Shown: one piece after another, positions 1-11,700 of the stretch | How positions within the stretch are numbered: position 1 is the first letter of the stretch | How the letters are laid out: every line of letters begins with the position of its first letter | Source of the DNA: Haliclystus octoradiatus | Lineage: Eukaryota > Cnidaria > Staurozoa > Stauromedusae > Haliclystidae | Length of the DNA: 64,000 nt | Direction of reading: 5' to 3' | NCBI GenBank assembly: GCA_916610825.1 | Contig: OU744454.1 | Span: 6,922,188 to 6,986,187, forward strand | Notes under the pieces: model-generated | Seen by the model: the letters and a program-made list of their open reading frames with translations, nothing else | Databases searched by the model: none | Told to the model about the DNA's origin: nothing | Made by a program: the position numbers and the translations under genes

Positions 1-330
1 CGAATGGGGGGCAACTTTTCCCTACCTTCCACAATGTTGAAAATAGGCTCAAAAGAATGATCACGCGATGATCATTCATGATCAAAAGGTTTCATCGTAT
101 TATCATCAACGATCATCAAAATATCGCCATTTATCGAATGGGGGCAAATTGACAAAACGTCAGCCCCAACTTTTTCCCTGCCATCCACAAGGTTGAAAAT
201 AGGCTTAAAAGAATGATCACGCGATTATAATTCATCGTCAATAGGTTTCATCGTATTATCATCAACTATCATCGAGATATTGCCAATTATCGAATGGGGG
301 GCAACTTGACAAGTAGTTAGCCCCCCCAAA
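1..330. repeat. Left arm of foldback-like element (tandem sub-repeats)
   Basis: The stretch holds two copies of a ~157 bp unit that includes AATAGGCTTAAAAGAATGATC and a G-run beside CGAATGGGGG (the ATCACGCGAT landmark recurs at about 60 and 216). The same unit occurs in reverse complement at 7108-7555, so the two arms could pair. The window starts inside the arm, so its outer end is not seen. Arms made of tandem sub-repeats are typical of foldback elements. Confidence 0.7.
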
Positions 331-589
331 CTGATCAAATGGAACTGATAATGCAACTGATACATCATCATATAGCTTATGTGCCTTGCAAGAGATTCCT
401 ACCAAATTAACTTCGAATAGTAACAACTTTCATCTACGCAGTGCAATCAATTTTTTTACCTCCCAAAGGAAATGGTTCAGTTGGTCATTACAATGTTTTT
501 TGCCTTGGGAATGATGGTTCTTGGCAACTTTATGATGACATGAAAAAATCCTCAACCCGAGTTAAAGAGGACACTATAATCAATCCTGA

Positions 590-725
590 GATCACTTATA
601 TACATAATACTGTCTGTTTATATATCACAATCATCACAATCACTTATATACATAATACTGTCTGTTTATATATCACAATATTTCTATATTTCTATATTTC
701 TATATTTCGATATTTCGATATTTCT
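590..725. repeat. 49 bp duplication followed by TATTTC microsatellite
   Basis: A block containing ATACATAATACTGTCTG appears twice about 48 bases apart (594-681). It is followed by repeats of TATTTC/TATATTTC up to the start of the 3 kb tandem unit. A shorter TATTTC run also precedes the second unit at 3747-3775. The open frame across 441-845 is explained by these repeats and is not called a gene. Confidence 0.75.
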
Positions 726-3700
726 GTGTCTGTCCGCGACCTATGTACGTCTTACTGGCGATATAATACGGATAATCCGTTGTCGGGAAATTATGCAAAC
801 ATTTGTGTCGAGATAACCGTGTACAGTAACAAATTTGTTGTATGAAAAGTATGGGTCTATGACGTTGTTTTAAAATAATATACTTCATCAGATATTTTAT
901 TTTATATCCTTGCATTAAAAAATTCAGAGATTTTGAAAAATTTCATAGGTCGATAATCTAGCGGGCAGCCAAATCGAAGTCAAATTGAAATCCCCAGAAC
1001 AAAAATATTTTGCTTTGAATTTAAAAGCTGCGTGTAAATTGTTTGAACAAGTGAAACTTAAAACTGAATCAGTTTTATGATAATTAAAACAATACGAAAT
1101 ACTGAGTTACATTGAATTACCAATATAACTAGGCCAGACAAAATATGTTTTGATATCAAAGAAACGTAGACCTATTTCATGTAGTGTTGATATCAGCAAT
1201 ACATATAGCGCGGCACAAACGCTATGAAATTAAAGAGACTTTAGGTCTTAATTTAATTTAATAATGAAACCAAATGCCGTTCATTACTTTTACCAAAATC
1301 GAGATACAAAACATTTCACTTTTAAAAAGGCTATTTTGATATATAACTTGTGAGAACACTGAGCAAACAATCTGTTTTGAAATGAATAATCTATCGCGGG
1401 GCATAAAAACAAATTAACTTGGCAAGAATTTTCAAAATGACGTTGGCGTTCGATCAATTCGAAAAATATTCAAAGTTCGAATAGATTATCTGTCTACAGT
1501 TTAAAATTATAGAGTTTAGAATTAATCAAGGCATTGCACAAAAGTATTTCTATAATTTATTATTTAATATAAAAATATGAATCATTTGGTTTTGAGCAGG
1601 CAGGCATTTATTGTATGGAAGGAATTGTAGGCTTTTATTTTCAGATTTTGCTTCCATAATTAACGAAGGAATTATAGGCATCGATTAAAATTAAAATTTC
1701 ATTTTGTTGACTTGCTATACGAATAAGACACAGTATGTTACTACAGTTTCGAGAATAAAAATAGCGGTGTCTTGTTATTATCGTTGATCAACATTTAATA
1801 AAGTTAATTTCAGGTATATCAAATTTAACAAAGTTAAATTGAATTTAGCGTATGATTTGTGATAAATAATAATAATTATAATAATTTCAGCGTTCAAAAA
1901 CTTTGCTTTGAATTTAAAAGCACAAAAACATAATTTAAAAACATTTTTAAATAGTTAATACAGTTTGGGTGAGTGTAACAAACCTTGTGTTACAAAAATA
2001 AAAGGTGAAAAGGTTGCATGAAATAATCGATCATAGCAAACAATATTTATTAAAATACTACTTACCATTTTCCAAATGAGATCCAAATAAAAACTATACG
2101 AGCGGCATAATCTCCGAACAACATTTAAATACATAATAGCGGGTTCTCTGAGTTAATACACCAATCAATAATAAGTTAACAACCATATTTTATCGAAAGA
2201 GAATGTACGCCCGATAAGAATAAAATAAAGATTGTCTTTTATTCGAAATAATTCTGACAAAAATGATCATTTCATATCGTGATCAAATGCATGGTAAAGT
2301 AGATTCATTTTCTACATAGTAAATTATCCTTTTCGTCAGACATCATAACATGAGCATTTAAATATTACCATCGGCTGTGGTATTTTATATCTTTGAAGCT
2401 GCACTAAACATTTCAACTCTATAAACCATCGCGTCCGTTTCAATAAATTCTGAATAAATATGCATATCACGAATCTGGCAAAATGAGTTGTTTTCGTTTT
2501 TCTATCAAAATAATTAATTTATTCATGATCATCTTTTCTTTCATTCGACATCTGTAATGTATTATAATTAGCGCGTAGAAATATTGAAAACAAGATGTAA
2601 CATAATATCAATATCGAATTAGTATAGCGATTATTATAGAATTTTATTTCCTTTTAAAAGAATGTTGATGCTATTATTCTGGAAAATTTGATAACAAAAA
2701 CCACTATCAGACCAATTTTTCAGATCTTTTTTTTACTTATAAAATTTTATTTTCAACGAACTCTTAGTATTTTGATAGACTGCCATGAAAATCACAGGCA
2801 TATTTGCTGAGATTGCAAAGATCAAAAATATATAGACTCATATAGTATCATATCATAATATTTTCAGATCATATATATAATTTGAAATTCAATACACGCG
2901 CGTGGGTCGGCCTTGTTCAATAATACGTTGTCGAAGCAGTAGGTTTGTTTATAAGCTCAGTTAAAGCGCTGATATGAGTAAGTAACGGAGTGGCTAATTG
3001 GTTAATGCTCTTGTATAATAATTTCAGAGTCGTCAGTTCAAATCCGCCATTCGGCAACCTTTTATCAACGATTTTTCTTATTATTATTTAATATGAAGCA
3101 GTAAATCATTTTTAATTAACAAAAGATATCGTTTGATCATGTTAATAACAGAAATCAGTGGACCATGTGTCTTGTTGAAGCTAAATTAATTTAATATTGA
3201 ATGTATCGCATGCAATGCCACGAGTTTCACTGGCCACACTTTGACGGCGTTATTTTGTGAACAGCACATTAGTGTTGTATATATTGCAATAAAGATTTAT
3301 GAATCCGAACCGAACGCGATCCGATCGTATCGGGTCAGATTCGGATTAATATTTTAGGTCTTCGGATCGGATCGGATTTGAAGTGATTTTTTATGGATAG
3401 TTTCAGATTTCGAAATTTGACTAAGTATTTGTAATTATAATAATTAATGTGTTCTGGCCTCCTTTCAGCACATAAAATAAAGTTTTTCTATGTAGATATA
3501 GCTACGTTAAATTATACATTTCAATCGACTCAATTGATGTAAAATAAATTAAACTTTTATCAAAGGAATGATTAAGATGTATTGATTAATGCTACATCGT
3601 TTCAATGCGTATTGTGTCTCATGATCTCCTCCAGAGTTCATACTCCGTATTATACAGCGATAGTCAGCTTAGTCAATTGTTTAATTATAAGTGATCTGAA

Positions 3701-3745
3701 AGTTTTATCATAGAAGGTCCATTATGGACTACACTCGTTGCTAGT
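690..3745. repeat. 3.05 kb direct repeat, unit 1
   Basis: This unit is repeated almost base for base at 3746-6768, with an offset of about 3050. Small indels and scattered substitutions separate the copies. No long reading frame is shared beyond ~70 codons, so the unit looks non-coding. Near its 3' side it holds a tRNA-like segment (2982-3055) and, about 230 bases on, a GCAATAAAGATTTATGA stretch with a polyadenylation-like AATAAA. It sits between inverted arms at 1-330 and 7108-7555, so the dimer is probably cargo of that element. Confidence 0.8.
2982..3055 (+). other. tRNA-like segment (possible Pol III promoter) in unit 1
   Basis: TGGCTAATTGGTTAATGC resembles a tRNA A box. AGTTCAAATCC, about 45 bases on, resembles a B box. 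The acceptor arms do not pair well, so this is a tRNA-derived piece, as in a SINE head, rather than a working tRNA gene. Confidence 0.5.
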
Positions 3746-6700
3746 ATTTCTATATTTCTATATTTCGATATTTCTGTGTCTGTCCGCGACTTATGTACGT
3801 CTTACTGGCGATATAATACGGATAATCCGTTGTCGGGAAATTATGCAAACATTTGTGTCGAGATAACCGTGTACAGTAACAAATTTGTTGTATGAAAAGT
3901 ATGGGTCTATGGCGTTGTTTTAAAATAATATACTTCATCTGATATTTTATTTGATATCATTGCATTAAAAAATTCAGAGATTTTGAAAAATTTCATAGGT
4001 CGATAATCTAGCGGGCAGCCAAATCGACTTCAAATTGAAATCTCCAGAACAAAAATATTTTGCTTTAAATTTAAAAGCTGCGTGTAAATTGTTTGAACAA
4101 GTGAAACTTGAAACTGAATCAGTTTTATGATAATTAAAGCAATACGAAATACTGAATTACATTGAATTACCAGTATAACTAGGCCAGACAAAATATGTTT
4201 TGAAATCAAAGAAACGTAGACATATTTCATGTAGTGTTGATATCAGCAATACATATAGCGCGGCACAAACGCTATGAAATTAAAGAGACTTGAGGTCTTA
4301 ATTTAATTTATTAATGAAACAAAATGCCGTTCATTACTTTTCTCAAAATCGAGATATAAAACATTTCACTTTTAAAAAGGCTATTTTGATACATAATTTG
4401 TGAGAACACTGAGCAAACAATCTGTTTTGAAATGAATAATCTATCGCGGGGCTTAAAAACAAATTAATTTGCAAGAATTTTCAAATTGGCGTTGGCGTTC
4501 GACTATTTCGAAAAATATTCAAAGTTCGAAGAGATTATCTGTCTACAGTCTAAAATCATAGAGTTTAGAATTAATCAAGGCATTGCACAAAAGTATTTTT
4601 ATAATTTATTATTTAATATAAAAAAACGAATCATTTGGTTTTAAGCAGCAAGGCTTTTATTTTCAGATTTTGCTTCCATAATTAACGAAGGAATTATACT
4701 GGCATCGATTAATATTAAAATTTCATTTTGTTGACTTGCTATACGAATAAGACACAGTATGTTACTACAGTTTCGAGAATAAAAATAGCGATGTCTTGTT
4801 ATTATCTTTGATCAACATTTAATAAAGTTAATTTCAGGTATATCAAATTTAACAAAGTTAAATTGAATTGAGCGTATGATTTGTGATAAATAATAATAAT
4901 TATAATATTTTCAGCGTTCAAAAATTTTGCTTTGAATTTAAAAGCACAAAAACATAATTCAAAAACATTTTTAAATAGTTAATACAGTTTGGATGAGTGT
5001 AACAAACCTTGTGTTACAAAAATAAAAAGTGAAAAGGTTGCACGAAATAATCGATCATAGCAAACAATATTTATTAAAATAAAACTTACCATTTTCCAAA
5101 TGAGATCCAAATAAAAACTATACGAGCGGCATAATCTCCGAACAACATTTAAATACATAATAGCGGGTTCTCTGAGTTAATACACCAATCAATAGTAAGT
5201 TAACAACCATATTTTATCGAAGGAGAATGTACGCCCGATAAGAATAAAATAAAGATTGTCTTTTATTCGAAATAATTCTGACAAAAATGATCATTTCATA
5301 TCGTAATCAAATGCATGGTAAAGTAGATTCATTTTCTACATAGTAAATTATCCTTTTCGTCAGACATCATAACATGAGCATTTAAATATTACCATCGGCT
5401 ATGGTATTTTATATCTTTGAAGCTGCACTAAACATTTCCACTCTATAAACCATCGCGTCCGTTTCAATAAATTCTGAATAAATATGCATATCACGAATCT
5501 GGCAAAATGAGTTGTTTTCGTTTTTCTATCAAAATAATTAATTTATTCATAATCGTCTTTCCTTTCATTCGACATCTGTAATGTATTATAAATAGCGCGT
5601 AGAAATATTGACAACAAGATGTAACATAATATCAATATCGAATTAGTATAGCGATTTATTATAGAATTTTATTTCCTTTTAAAAGAATGTTGATGCTATT
5701 AGTCTGGAAAATTTGATAACAAGAAGCACTATGAGTTCAACATTTCACATCTTTTGTTTACTTTTAAAATTTTATTTTCAACGAACTCTTAGTATTTTGA
5801 TAGACTGCCATGAAAATCACAGGCCTACTTGCTGAGATTGCAAAGATCAAAAATATATAGGCTCATATACTATCATATCATAATATTATCAGATTATATA
5901 TATAGTTTGAAATCAATACACGCGCTGTCGCCTTGTTCAGTAATACGTTGTCGAAGCAATAGGTTTGTTGATTAGTACAGTCAAGGCGCGTACAACAGTA
6001 TGTAAGGGGTTGGCTCATTGGTTAATGCTCTGGTATTACAAAATCAGGGTCGTAAGTTCAAATCTGCCATTCGGCAGTTTTTATCAACGATTTTTCTGAT
6101 TTTTTTTTTAATATGAAGCAGTAAATCATTGTTAATTAACAAAAGATATCGCTTGATCATGTTAATAACAGAAATTAGTGGACCATGTGTTTTGTCGAAG
6201 CTAAATTAATTTAATGCTGAATATATTGCATGCAATGCCACGAGTTTGACCGGCCACACCTTGACGGCGTTATTTTGTGAACACCACATTAGTGTTGTAT
6301 ATATTGCAATAAAGATTTATGAATTCGAACCGAACGCGATCCGATCGTGTCGGGTCAGATTCGGGTTAATATTTTAGGTCTTCGGATCTGATCGGATTTG
6401 AAGTGATTTTTTATGGATAGTTTCAGATTTCGAAATTTGACTGAGTATTTGTAATTTATAATAATTAATGTGTTCTGGCTTCCTTTCAACACATAAAATA
6501 AAGTTTTTCTATGTAGACAAAGCTACGTTAAATTATACATTTCAATCGACTCAATTGATGTGAAATAAATTAAATTTTTATTAAAGGAATGATTAAGATG
6601 TATTGATTAATGCTACATCGTTTCAATGCATATTGTCTCTCATGTTCTCCTCCAGAGTTTATACTCCGTATTATACAGCGATAGAAAGCTTAGTCAATTG

Positions 6701-6768
6701 TTTAATTATAAGTGATCTGAAAGTTTTATCATAGAAGGTCCATTATGGACTACACTCATAGCTAGTTA
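3746..6768. repeat. 3.05 kb direct repeat, unit 2
   Basis: Second tandem copy of the unit at 690-3745, ending near CATTATGGACTACACTCATA, the counterpart of the unit 1 end. The two copies differ by a few percent by eye, so the duplication is not brand new. The frame at 3750-3938 on the minus strand is the same spurious frame as at 700-915. Confidence 0.8.
6001..6076 (+). other. tRNA-like segment in unit 2
   Basis: TGGCTCATTGGTTAATGC followed by AAGTTCAAATC is the unit 2 counterpart of the A- and B-box-like pair at 2982-3055. It has more substitutions in the B box. Confidence 0.45.
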
Positions 6769-7107
6769 TATTATATACGTCTTGAATTTATTGAACTAAA
6801 TCATGCCAATAAAATAATTTAGATTGAAATCCTTAATGACATTACGCTATATAGTTATGAGGTACATTTGATCGATCAACATAAACGCATTTATTTTAAC
6901 CTAATAATAATCATTAGAAGAGTGGGATAGCGTAATGAAGATATAAGTTCCTTAAAAAAATGTCAAATACGATATGCTATTCGCAAGTAATAAGTAACAG
7001 TCATAATTAACAACCTCTCCTCTATAAATTTTAAAAAGAGGCAATTAAAGACAGCGAATCAATTTCACGAAATCTTTTGGATATAGTTCTTCCGTGAAGT
7101 TGACCCA

Positions 7108-7555
7108 CCCTATTTGATAACATAACTCTATGACTATTGACGATAATGCGATGGAATTTTCGATAATGATCATCGCGTGATCATTCTTTTAAGCCTATTT
7201 TCAACCTTGTGGGTGGTTGGGAAAAAGTTGGGGGGATGACTTTATGTCAAAATTCCCCTCATTGGATAATTGGCGATATCTTGATGATCGTTGTTGACAA
7301 TACGATGAAACTTTTTGATCATGAATGATCATCGCGTGATCATTCTTTAAGCCTATTTTCAACCTTGTGGGTGGTAGGGAAAAAGTTGGGGGGCTAACTG
7401 TTTGTCAAGTTGGCCCCCCCCATTCGATAATTAGCGATATCTCGATGATCATTGATGATCATTAAAAATAAATTGCTGATCATCAATGATCATCCACTGA
7501 TCATCATTCTGAGTATGGTTTAGATCTAAATTTCAAGGTTGGGGGGGCCAACTTG
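7108..7555. repeat. Right arm of foldback-like element
   Basis: At least two copies of the ~159 bp sub-repeat (ATCGCGTGATCATTCTT at about 7172 and 7331) run in the opposite orientation to those at 1-330. A G-run and a short ATCATTGATGATCATTAAA-rich palindrome follow. The arm stops about 20 bases before a duplicated signal-peptide exon at 7574. Confidence 0.7.
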
Positions 7556-7564
7556 ACAGAGGTA

Positions 7565-7682
7565 GCAAACGTTATGGATCTCAAAATAATCATTCTCATT
7601 GGCTTGGTGTGTATACTGTATAGTCTTTATAAGTGCATGATATTTATATACCTCTATAGTAAGATTCATATGTTTTTTCTTC
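7565..7682 (+). pseudogene. Duplicated copy of signal-peptide exon 1 (orphan)
   Basis: Bases 7574-7606 read MDLKIIILIGL followed by gtgtgt. They are identical to exon 1 of the gene at 8734. About 118 bases including the intron start are duplicated, with a four-base insertion relative to the other copy. Similarity stops after TTTTTTCTTC. The copy lies right beside the foldback arm and is farther from exon 2 (9036) than the second copy, so I take the nearer copy as the working exon. It could instead be an alternative first exon. Confidence 0.65.
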
Positions 7683-8733
7683 CAATGATGAAAAAACATT
7701 ATACTGTACTTAAACTACCATTAAATAAGCTTAAGTTTTAGTCCTAAACAAGCAAGCATTTGTGCTTAAAGGGTTACTGCCAATGGTTGTTATTTTGATT
7801 ATTGTAAAAAAAAATGTTCTTCTTAATGTACTAAATTTCAAAACTAAACATCAGCTTAATCAACAAATGTATGATCTTCTAATGTTGATGTTTGAAATAT
7901 ATCATCCAAAATCTAAAATCGATTTTGATGTACTTGCCATAGGATGGAAAAGGGGGATAATAATAATAGTAATATTAATAACGACAGAGAAAATCGATAA
8001 AAGACCACACACACAGACAAAGACATTCGCATTTCTATGTTAAGACAATATCGATATTTGACTATAGAGAAAAATTGGATTTTCTGATAACAACATAAGG
8101 CCTCAAATATTGAATATTACTGGAATCTAAATACATATAGCTTTATTCAAAATATATAAACGAAATGTGTCCTTATTTATATCTAGAGATGTGAAAAGCA
8201 TTCATACAAAACAACCCTGATGCCATGAAAACAAATTGATTGCGATTTTCTATCAGCAGGGCGAATACTTTGAAATAAAACGAGAGACAATGTCGAAAGC
8301 TTTCTTAAATATACAAACAAAGATCAACACAATACTATTTTTAACTGATTGTGTAAAAAGACGGTTTGATGTAAAATATACGGCATTATGTAATTTTCGA
8401 AAACTGATCTAAGAAAGACTTGTCTTAAGAAATTTTTTGTCTTTATACAGTGAGCGTGTGACCATGACGTAGCACAGTTCAACAATAATACGAGTGATTT
8501 TAACATTGTATCCTTGCCGCTCACATGCTGTTCATAATGATGATAAGAAAAAAATGGCTCAGCTTCTGGTCACAGTCGAAACTTACTCAGCTATTATGAG
8601 CTATTTTAAAGCTTCAAAACACAAAGATAACATGCTTGACTTTTTCTCTATTGATCCATGACATTATTTTAGTTCGTGCTATATTCAGTTGGCTTACATA
8701 ATAAGTTTAGTATATTGGTCGCAATCAAACGTT
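7683..8733. other. Upstream region without a recognised gene
   Basis: AT-rich sequence between the two copies of exon 1. Frames at 7762-8043 (+) and 8324-8524 (-) are low-complexity and match nothing I know. The promoter of the 8734 gene should lie at its 3' end, but I see no convincing TATA box. Confidence 0.4.
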
Positions 8734-11700
8734 ATGGATCTCAAAATAATCATTCTCATTGGCTTGGTGTGTATACTGTATAGTCTTTATAAGTGATATT
8801 TATATACCTCTTATAGTAAGATTCATATGTTTTTTCTTCTACGTCTTCAGTAGTACCACTTTAGACCAAAATAATTTAATTGATTTGACATTATTTCCAT
8901 CTAATCAAACTTTTTAGGTGAACAATTTCCTACCTTTTTAGTTCAGTCTGTAAAAGCACCGAAAACAAGAATTTGTATTTGCAGAGTTGTTAAATATACT
9001 CCTTTCCAGATAAGTTGTACACTTATTTTTAACAGATTGCCTGTGTTTTGTCAGTTCCTCAAGGACGTGGACGAGGTGGTGGACGAGGTGGTGGAAGAGG
9101 TGGTGGAAGAGGGGGTGGACGCGGAACTCCAAGCCCAAGAACTCCAAGACCAACAGGTAAGGTTCTAAAGTAACGAATATTATAAAAATTATATCACTGT
9201 GCATATATAATATTTAGCATGAATAATTTCTTGTCCTATTTGAAATTTTTGGCTCCACCACCTAACCATAACGATATAGTATACAGTAGATACATATTGC
9301 ATCTATGTATGACATTGTAAGGGGTATCGCAGTTTATATTTTAATTTGTTCGAAAACACTCTGACGATTGAAAATTAAGCTCAAGAAACTCCAAGGTACG
9401 AAACAGGCCAATAACTTTGGATAAGAATATAAGCCGTATTGAACACAGCTAATTGTTTGCACCGTTGATGGAGAGTCTAGAATCTATAAAAAACTGCTTG
9501 CATATCTCTTTGAGAAAGGAATGTTCACAATTCTCCATAATTTTATAGCCTCTGCTAACCTTATCTTTGTAAATTTTTTGTTGTGTCATGTGCACCCTCT
9601 GACATATTCATGATGAACAGAACAATTAAGAAAGTTTTTTGTCTCAAATTTCATTTCAAATCTATTTCGGTCATCATCAGCATCGATTCAACACCAAAAG
9701 TTGAAACGCGTAATAAGTGTTGAAAAGTTACAATTTTGAAGGTTTATAGCCATTTTAGGAATATGTTATACGATAAGAAAAGTAGCTAGCAGGATCGGGA
9801 TAAACGGTTAAATATTTAATGAAAAAAGTAACACTTTCGTTTGGCCTGTAGAAATTAAAACGTAGAATGTTGGCCAGAAATCACAGTCAAACTTCTTAGT
9901 CGAAGAGAGTTTTGTTCCCGTAGAAAGTAAAACATAGAATGTTGGCCAAAAATCGCTCTCCTCTCGTAAATAACATCGTTCCTTTTAGGTTCGAAAACGT
10001 GGGACGCGAGAGTCTTCATAATACACTCTTTAAAGACCAATTTTGAAGGAGAAAGAATCGCGGCATGCAAAAACACAACAGTTCTATCCAAATCCGTTGT
10101 GTCCCAAAACGTGATACAGTAAAATCTCGCAATAACGATTCCAAATTTAAGGTATTCTTTGTATAACAGTAAGCCAAAAAGTCCGGGAATGTGTAAGTTG
10201 CTGTCGAACTTTGCTAAATATTTACCGCTATTAACAGATTCTGCCAAAACCGGTCAAATTGTTAGTCTCCCGAGGACACCGTTATTTCCGCATGTAACTG
10301 TATACATGAGTACATTCATCATTTAACTGTATTTAAGAATACATGTTAACCTTATCTCAGGTTATATTTTGATAAAATGTATGCCCTTGTTGATGTTATA
10401 ATCTGATATTAAACATTTTTTCGGGTAAAAAAGTCTAATACTTCCCTCTTAAAAAGTTTGAGTCTGATCCTAGTTTTTGTCTGATAGTCAGATCATTACA
10501 GCGCTCAATTTTTTTCTCATCAAGATTTTGCCCAAATTAGCCCTCTGATAGCAGTTTACAACAACAAGGAAATCTCAGATTGAAATAACAATTATGCCGT
10601 TTTAATTTTCAGACTCGATTATGTCATAGATCACTTTAAGATACTATACACTGGAAAATCCATGTGCTTAAATAAAGAAAAAAAAACTCCTAAAATATGT
10701 GAAATTTTGCTTGAAATAAGAATAAATGTACTTGTCCATATAGGAAGCAGATATTCCTACCCTAGAACAAATTTGCTTGTTATATTTTCTTATTTTATCA
10801 CAAATTGACATACTATTCTTTTTCAACTTGACACATTATTCTCTTTTCCAGCATAAAATTCTTGAAGTAAGCAACTTTTTGCTTGAAACAAGACCCTTTT
10901 TGCTTTCATTTTTGAAGATAGTGTCCAGTCTGAATAATTGGATTCTTGAAATAAGCATATATTTTCGCAAAATAAGCATATCTTTTGTTGAATAAGATAA
11001 TATTTGCTAGTACTTCTGCAATTACAGATCAAATAATGTTACAAGATTCTTCAAACAAGAACATATTTTCTTGAATTAAGATATTTTCACGATTGCTTAT
11101 GGAAGTGTTGCACATATATAGTCTAATCAAAATATTGTCTATACAATGTTAATCATCACATTACAGCACAATATCAATTTTAGATTAGATTAAACATTTA
11201 ATATAAAATACATTACAATAGTGACACTAAACAGTTCAATATTGAGTAATAGTTTTTAAGAGAAAAGTTGTTGTATAGCTTTTGAGTGAATTTCATCCGC
11301 TTTTTGTGTTATTACATCCAGCAAGTAAAATCATTAATATTTGGTAAAGAACTTTTCAAAATCATAAAAATATATTCCCTTCCACATTCACTAAAAAAGA
11401 TTAATGATTATGAAATTGTGTTCAAAAATTTATTATTATTCTTAAACACATCAAAACGCTTTCCAGCAGGCAAACCCGACGTCATGTCAACTTAAGAGTA
11501 AGGTCGGATACAACGTTGGTCCAATGTTGGATAAACAAAAGAGCTACGTTGAACTTGAAAGGGCTACAGGCGTTGCACCGAAAGTCCGATACGCCGAAAG
11601 GCCGTTAAGCCGAAAGTCCGTTGCATCGAATGATGGTTTCAGCGCAACGGACTTTCGGCGTATCGGCCGTTCGGTGCAACAACCTTTCAGCGCAACTACC

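Noticed and set aside
441..845. 134-codon frame
   Set aside because: It runs through a 49 bp duplication and a TATTTC microsatellite, and its C-terminal part recurs in the 3 kb repeat on the opposite strand. No domain is present.
2982..3055. Functional tRNA gene
   Set aside because: A and B boxes are fair, but the acceptor arms do not pair and no clear anticodon loop forms. The same holds at 6001 and 42065.
9855..10247. 130-codon minus-strand frame
   Set aside because: Contains an internal DNA-level repeat and matches no family; lies in an intron of gene 1.
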